Shown here: one piece after another, positions 58,033-64,000 of the stretch
How positions within the stretch are numbered: position 1 is the stretch's first letter
Layout: each line of letters starts with the position of its first letter
Assembly: GCF_032854445.1 (NCBI RefSeq)
Contig: NC_088300.1
Span: 73,895,005-73,959,004, forward strand
Direction: 5' to 3'
DNA from: Liolophura sinensis
Lineage: Eukaryota > Mollusca > Polyplacophora > Chitonida > Chitonidae
Length of the DNA: 64,000 bases
Position numbers and translations under genes: made by a program
Notes under the pieces: model-generated
What the model was told of the DNA's origin: nothing
The model's database searches: none
The model's input: only the letters and a program-made list of their open reading frames with translations

Positions 58033-58534
58033 AACCAAGGACAGGTTAGCTTTGAAGGAAGGGTGTTCTCCTACTAAAGTATCCCAGTTTCAGAGCCAAA
58101 GTACTACTATCTTATTTTGCTCTAAAAATGTACTTATGTGGCCAAATTTTTGGGTAAAACACAGTAAATCATATGGTACACTGAGATGCTAACTGCTTAG
58201 TAAATGTCCACAAGTTCTGGAGAAGTAGCATTCAGAGGATTCAAACAACAATGTGAAGTAGGTCAGGCACTGGGCATTTTCCCCAATGTTCAACCCTGAA
58301 CCAACAAGAAAACCTCAAAATGCAGATGGTACATTTTAAAGATTCAATCCACAACGAATAATGTATAAGGCCTATGAGAGATAAGAACCAAGGTTCTAAC
58401 CCCAATTTCCGGGTATCTCCTAATCCCACATTAGTATTTTATAATAATCACTGTAAATAAGTTCAATCATCCAGTACATTAGGCTAATGACACTTAATTG
58501 CTTGTTTCCTTGTCAGAATATTTTGGAGCGAGTG

Positions 58535-58885
58535 CTTGGGGTTGAATGTCATACTTAACGATTTTTCCGTCATAGGATGACAAAGGAGTCCTTAAAGTGC
58601 ATGTACGTGTAATGTGCCTCCTTGTTGCAGGATGGATTTCCAACGTTTTTTTTTTTATCTAGTGCTGCTTTGCTGAGACAACTTACCTAAGGCAAGTAAT
58701 CCGACCCGCCCGAGCCATTATACTGATATGAATCAACCAGCTGTTACACTATCCCCTTAATGATGAACACCAAACTAGGAAGTTACTTCCTCTTTTAAGG
58801 TCTTAAGTGTGATGCAACCCAGGACATGCTCTGGATCTACCTCATCAGGGGTGGACGCTCTGCCGAGCTATCAGGGCCAGTAGAA
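58535..58885 (-). mobile_element. SINE family C copy
   Basis: This is the reverse complement of the block order at 37533-37860. On the minus strand the head tagctcggcagagcg fits an A box, followed by cagtataatggctcgggcgg, ctgcaacaaggaggcacatt and ctatgacggaaaaatcgtta. It contains a T run at 58648-58659 on the plus strand. Confidence 0.8.
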
Positions 58886-59074
58886 GATTTGAGAAAATTT
58901 GTTGGGGCTGCAGAACAATTTTCATCTTTCACTATTATTTTTTCGGCCACAAGTATCTTTTATGATAATCTCATCGTTAGTGACCCGTAAAATGTGGAGG
59001 CTACCATGATTAGCCTTAAATCCATGCTACACTCGGCATGTACTATATATTATGCCCACATTCTTCTTTAGTAC

Positions 59075-59205
59075 ACCCCGTTTTTTCATGCCATGAATAC
59101 TTTATTTGAATGACAGCAGCCAGCATAATGGTGTGAGCAACCCGGACTAAGTCCGGCGGAAACCCACGACCACTCCCACGTTGTTGACAGACTTCTTCAT
59201 ATTCT
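59075..59205 (-). mobile_element. Decayed SINE family A copy
   Basis: ccgttttttcatgccatgaa, then cagcagccagcataatggtg and ggcggaaacccacgaccact. Confidence 0.6.
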
Positions 59206-59622
59206 GATCTTTGTTGACAAGATAATGACATGAAAATGAAAAAAAAAAAAAACAACAAGGGTATGCATGACAAAAATCAGATTTAAGTTTAGTGGTATCT
59301 GGAAGTTATCTTGCCGTGTTATATTATCAGCTTCTGCAGTCGCACACAACGTACACGCTACAGTGCATGTCGTTGTCAAAAATGATTCGAGGGGACCTGC
59401 TATCGTGACAGACAAGCCGTGTAATTTCGGCTCCATCTTGATTTTAGGTCTGTTCAGGCCATCAACGCTCTTGTTCCTCTTTGTTTTGTACATCACATAC
59501 AACTATGATGTTTTCAACTCGTATTTGTGCTTCTTAGTGGCCCTCTTAATACAGTCTAATACTCTTTAAGTGCGTCTGCTCTAAAATTCCGCCGATTTAC
59601 AGGGAACACTGGGAAAACTTAC

Positions 59623-59700
59623 CCAAAAATCCTCACTCTGCTAGACCGCCATGCACTGCTTCTAGTAATTTAACCCGTACCGTGCACAGTAATATTACCA
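59623..59700 (-). other. Candidate non-coding first exon of ZNF143 (3' boundary at 59623)
   Basis: On the minus strand, ggatttttgg|gtaagtttt is a consensus donor, lying upstream of the coding exon that starts after an AG at about 57551. The exon start is not defined; the right border is a guess. An open frame here has no family resemblance. Confidence 0.3.
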
Positions 59701-59920
59701 TTCGTAATGCGTGGTTATCATTCGAAAATTGCATTTCTGAATCACAAAAATATAAAAGTGGGTAACATTTTTCATATTGAGGACACGCGGAGAACTTGTG
59801 ATTTTCATACATGGAGTGAATTAGATAAAAATTTGATGCATTTCTGCGCACATGATCTGTGTATGCTGATTTCAGGGCCTCAGCGATACTTTGCCATCTA
59901 TCGGCAACATATTTAGACAA

Positions 59921-62900
59921 TTAAGGGGAGGTAATTCCCGCACGAACGGGGAAAAAAATACTGTGATTTGGCAGTGTTTTTGGCATGTTAATTTAAGAAA
60001 AGATGATTTGAAACTGCATATTTTGGGTATATTTGCTACTGTTAAAAAGTGAAATTTTGAGTGACAACATTAATAATTTGCTAGCTTTTATCGGTTAAAA
60101 TTTAACAATGTTAATCCACATAGAAAAGAACAGGAATTTTGTAACCGACACTCTTTAAGCCTTGTACAAAGACAACTGCGCATATATATTACCGTACCGC
60201 ACCAAGTTACACCTGTTATTGCTTGTCACATCAGTGGCTTGTTATATAAATAATGTAATCACACACGTGCAGCTAGGAAACACTCTATGAAAAGCTATGT
60301 GTTTAATAGCATCGATATCTTTGAAGACTTATTTGTGTATGATCGTGAATGAGAGTAGGCTACATGTTCATTTTGTTTACTTCCGTTCATCGAGATAGAA
60401 TTCTACCTTTTATGTCATGAATTCAAACTGTGACAATGATTGTTTGTACAAAATTACTGGATCGACCAACCTGATTATAATATTTTCAATGTAGGGAGTT
60501 CAGCAAAGAAAATAAATCGATCAATATTTGTTTTTGCTTTGTCGTCAGTCAATTCTGGGTTTATAGTGATATTTGATAATGCCATTTAACTTGAAACCTG
60601 AAGAAAATGCGAAATCAAGAGTGTCGTTTCGTGTGTTCTCAAAAATCTTTACATGTCACAGACTGGGCAAATATCTAGAGTCTATAGTTCCATTTAACAT
60701 GAATCTGAAGAAAATGCGAAACCAAATGTGTCGTTTCGTGTGTTCTCAAAAATCTCTAAATGTCATTGACTGGTCACAAGTCTAGTGAATAACGCATTTC
60801 TTAATCGTGACGAAAGGAAAATAACCCATGGGCAAGGTACGAGTGCACACATTTCTTTAATTTTGTTCCCTGTTATCCCCATATTGGATTCATCTTGCCC
60901 TTCAAACACCGTTATTTACATTTTTACTGTCAAGGAGAAATTGTGTACTGAATTTCAACCCTATTTTTATATTTTGAGTAAAATTTACTGGTTTGGAAAT
61001 CCCACAATCCCGGTAAAGCGGAAGTAGTTATAGGGAAGGGTTTGTCGATTTTATCGCAATTTTTTTTTGTAAAAGGAGTGCTTGAAAATTGGTACGTATG
61101 GAGCCTTATTCGTAGCTAGTCTTAACTGTTTTATTATGTACCTGAAATGGTGTGTTCTGTCCTTCTAATAAGATCGTTTATAAACATTTTAAGGTATTTG
61201 GAAGGGTTAAAACCTTCGTTGAAGGTAGTCGTTTCCGGAGGGGTCGAGTGAAATTGTTTTGCATTTATATTTTCTTAACACTCTGATATTTCCCGATGAT
61301 TGTGTAACTCTTCCTAGTAAAGCCAGGGTTGTGAGTGGCACCATGTAGAGTTTTATGTTATATTTGGACCGATCTGACTATTTGCGAATGAGAGTAGGAT
61401 TTAGAACAAAGGCGCTGTGAGTCTCCTGGAAACAATAGTCTGCACTCATGGTGGTTTGACTCCTGTGTAAGATCAACATATTACGAGATTATTTCAGCAT
61501 TTTTACAAATGATACAAGCTGGGTTTAAGTACATTTCAATGATAGTTTCATTGAAGTACGAGTATGTTAAGGATGTATCCGGCGAATGAACATACGCTAA
61601 ATACAATTTAATTAAACGTTGAAGTCTATTTTCAACAATTTCTGACATTTACCTGCCTCAATGTTTAATCGTTGAATTCAAGAACACGGCAGATCTACGG
61701 AAGTGAGCCTGTAAAACTGCTGCACTGTTAATTTCTGGTGTGCATTAAAGAGAATGTGACCTTTCTTACCACTCCTGAAAGTGTTAATCCATTTTTGAGT
61801 TGAAGTGTTGATGAAATCCACAAAGATTTCCTTCTTGCTTGTCAAAATAACTTTGTGCTGGCATGGCAGGTCAGGTGTACTTAAATATCTGATCTGTGCA
61901 CCAAAAGATACAGAAACGAATCTAGAGACAAGACCATGCAACTAGTGTTAAATGACAACTTTAGCGATGATTTCATTAGTCATCTTGGATGTAGAATAGA
62001 AAGAACAGTTTGCCCAGTCATTTGAGCGAGAAAAATGAATTCTAAAGGCTTGTGGCTGTCATGTGGGCACCGACTTCGTTACCCATGTTGTCTGCTGGTG
62101 GGATAAAATATTACCTGGATTTTGGATGCACCCGATGCATCGCGCTTGCACACTGCAATTTTGAAGAGAAATAAGTCAACACATTGTCAGGTTTTCTCCA
62201 TATAACTAGTCTGAAATTGATCGAAACTTAGTAGTGGTCAAAAAGACCCATCTCTTCTCAGCCCACACCAGGAAGTGTCTTGTGCAGCCGTTTTGGAGTG
62301 GATTTAATGGACAACCTCGTTCCGCAAATTTGCCCTGCAGGGTTGACTTGACGTGTTTTTGAATTCAGTGATTACACGTTGAGGGAGGTAAATGCCAGAA
62401 ATTGTTAAAAAAAGACCTGAACGTTTAATTTAATTGAACTTGAACGTACGCCTAATTACGTTTTATAATCTTGTGAATCCATGCTATTGGAAATGTTGTG
62501 ATCCATGCCATGGAGACACACCATGAACAGAGGCTTCTTAGTGGATTGTGTGAAAAGCTGGCGATGGCCCTTGCTGTTGAAGTCCCATTTTGATTCATCC
62601 TCTGGTATAAGTTTAAAGGTTTGTTAAGTATGAAGTGATCAGTGACGTTTTGGGGCCATGCTTGCTTTCCTCCACCTGTGAGCTGGAGTCCTGTCATTGT
62701 ATTTGTATCACAGGGGTAGAAATACACGAAAACAATTACCTGCCACAGACGGCAGGTGGGAATAAATTTTACTTGCCACTTGCCAGATTTTCCTTGTACA
62801 TACTTTTTTTTTTTAATTTGTCTGTTTCTCAGACAGTTTACCATGTTTTCTACACTACCGATACCTCAAAGTGATCAAACTGAACGCCAATAATATGTGG

Positions 62901-64000
62901 GAAATCTACAAAAAAATTACCAATTTAGGACTTAATTGTATTCCCACATGTCACTGAAGCCCATTTATGTAGGTTGTGCACTGATATCTATTAAGCTAAT
63001 TTCCAGAAAAAAAAAGTCTTTTATCCATGTGTACAGGCTGTATAGAGTATTTTGTAGGATTTAAATTAGCCCTGTTTATGCCCAGCTGGTTATAAACAGA
63101 TCATACATCCAGTGTGATTAGCCTCAAAGGTGTGAAAGCCATAAACAGTGATAAACTGATGAAGACACAATGGACAAACCAGGAAATAATAAGACCTCTA
63201 CTCTAGTGATCAATCCATGAATTGTTTCCTTTTACAAATTATCTGGTTTGTCTGGCCATTGTCTTTGACTGCACATCGAGATGTCTTCATTCTGTTTTGC
63301 CAAATCATTGCCTCCAAGGGAGTTGGCCTTCCTACATTTTTGTTTAACAGAGAATGATCATTTAGTTTGGTCGCCTCATCGGTCATGATTGAGGCCCCAA
63401 CTTAGCTGAATCCCAAATTACGTTTATCATTGTTTAAATATTGGCAAGGTCATTCTAAGAAAATATATGGTGGGTCGTATGATCAATAATGGAGTCATTT
63501 GTTTTTTTCTGGCTATGGAATTAGGTAGGGATTTTTAGGAACTTAACATCTAGAGAAAATATTCTAAGTGAAAAATAGGAGTATGGCCCTGTCTGGAGGG
63601 CCGGTCAGTTTAGGCCGAACAAACATATCTCTATTGATTGCTGAAAGAGATGAACAATAATCAGAGAAATTACTGGCTGGCCATTGTGATTTCATGGACT
63701 TTGTAATGTTCTTGAGGATTAGTGAATATTTTACGTCCTATTATACTTGGGATTTTCCTACTACATGCAACATTGAATGTCAACAGGATTAAAATCAGAG
63801 ACGCAAGCTTCGAAACATACCTGTTTCACAGTTCTTCACTTTGGACCACACCGTTTTAAAGTAGGGGGTTTTCACAGGTGTTCAGGCCACAAATTCATTA
63901 ATGTAGACGACAACAAGCTCATTGCTAATTCATAAACACAACATTTATTTCTGGTGTTTCAGCTTTGAATTGATGTGTTAAAAAGGTGATTGAAAATTGA
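59921..64000. other. Intergenic or intronic DNA without a recognised gene
   Basis: AT-rich, with a diverged direct repeat at 60582-60783. I found no family motifs, convincing splice-framed exons, tRNA or SINE copies. A minus-strand open frame of 130 codons at 62452-62844 has no recognisable domain and is not called. Confidence 0.45.
60582..60783 (+). repeat. Diverged ~108-bp tandem duplication
   Basis: ccatttaacttgaaacctga agaaaatgcg at 60582 recurs at 60690, and gtgtcgtttcgtgtgttctc aaaaatct occurs in both. Each copy ends in tctag. Confidence 0.85.

Noticed and set aside
59633-59920. Minus-strand 95-codon open frame near the possible ZNF143 first exon
   Set aside because: No family resemblance; the donor at 59622 suggests this is non-coding leader or promoter sequence.
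62452-62844. Minus-strand 130-codon open frame
   Set aside because: No recognisable domain, no supporting splice structure; length is within chance for AT-rich DNA of this size.

Overview
This is a eukaryotic genomic window. It has large introns with GT-AG boundaries, an AT-rich background, SINEs and LINEs, and no bacterial gene organisation. The tRNA-headed SINE family with a 3' end reading like 'ggcgtaaaacaccaatcaaa', together with the gene families present, suggests a lophotrochozoan, most likely a marine mollusc; this is inference, not proof.

Layout. (1) 1-5160: a decayed LINE on the minus strand with two CCHC knuckles, endonuclease, reverse transcriptase and RNase H; its 3' end is cut by the window edge. 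(2) 7207-20749, plus strand: a FAHD2-type fumarylacetoacetate hydrolase family gene in seven recognisable exons, with a frame break in exon 4. (3) 21.6-27.1 kb: intergenic DNA with SINEs and tandem arrays. (4) 27459-38092, minus strand: an ENTPD4/ENTPD7-type ectonucleoside diphosphohydrolase. Nine exons were found, and splice phases show that one C-terminal exon is missing where a 103-bp satellite lies. (5) 38694-44538, plus strand: a complete BNIP1/Sec20 SNARE gene in six exons (226 aa), sharing a ~600-bp divergent promoter region with ENTPD. (6) 47119-57526, minus strand: a complete ZNF143/Staf-type seven-zinc-finger transcription factor in 13 coding exons (681 aa), with a possible 5' UTR exon ending at 59623. 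(7) 59.7-64 kb: no gene recognised.

The striking property is tandem repetition. About 12 kb of the 64 kb, adding the listed spans, is minisatellite. The largest array is a 4.3-kb, ~60-bp satellite inside a FAHD2 intron. Four arrays and one decayed two-copy duplication straddle exon-intron boundaries, so that real coding sequence plus the real splice site has been amplified: FAHD2 exon 1 donor, FAHD2 exon 4 acceptor, BNIP1 exon 5 donor, ZNF143 finger-5 donor and ZNF143 last-exon acceptor. This puts strings of decoy splice sites next to the genuine ones in three unrelated genes, and it is the most interesting signal in the window.

The four genes are housekeeping genes with no evident common pathway: mitochondrial-type hydrolase, Golgi/lysosomal nucleotidase, ER SNARE and nuclear transcription factor. 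Exon coordinates come from reading splice sites by eye and checking phases; no alignment or transcript data were available.
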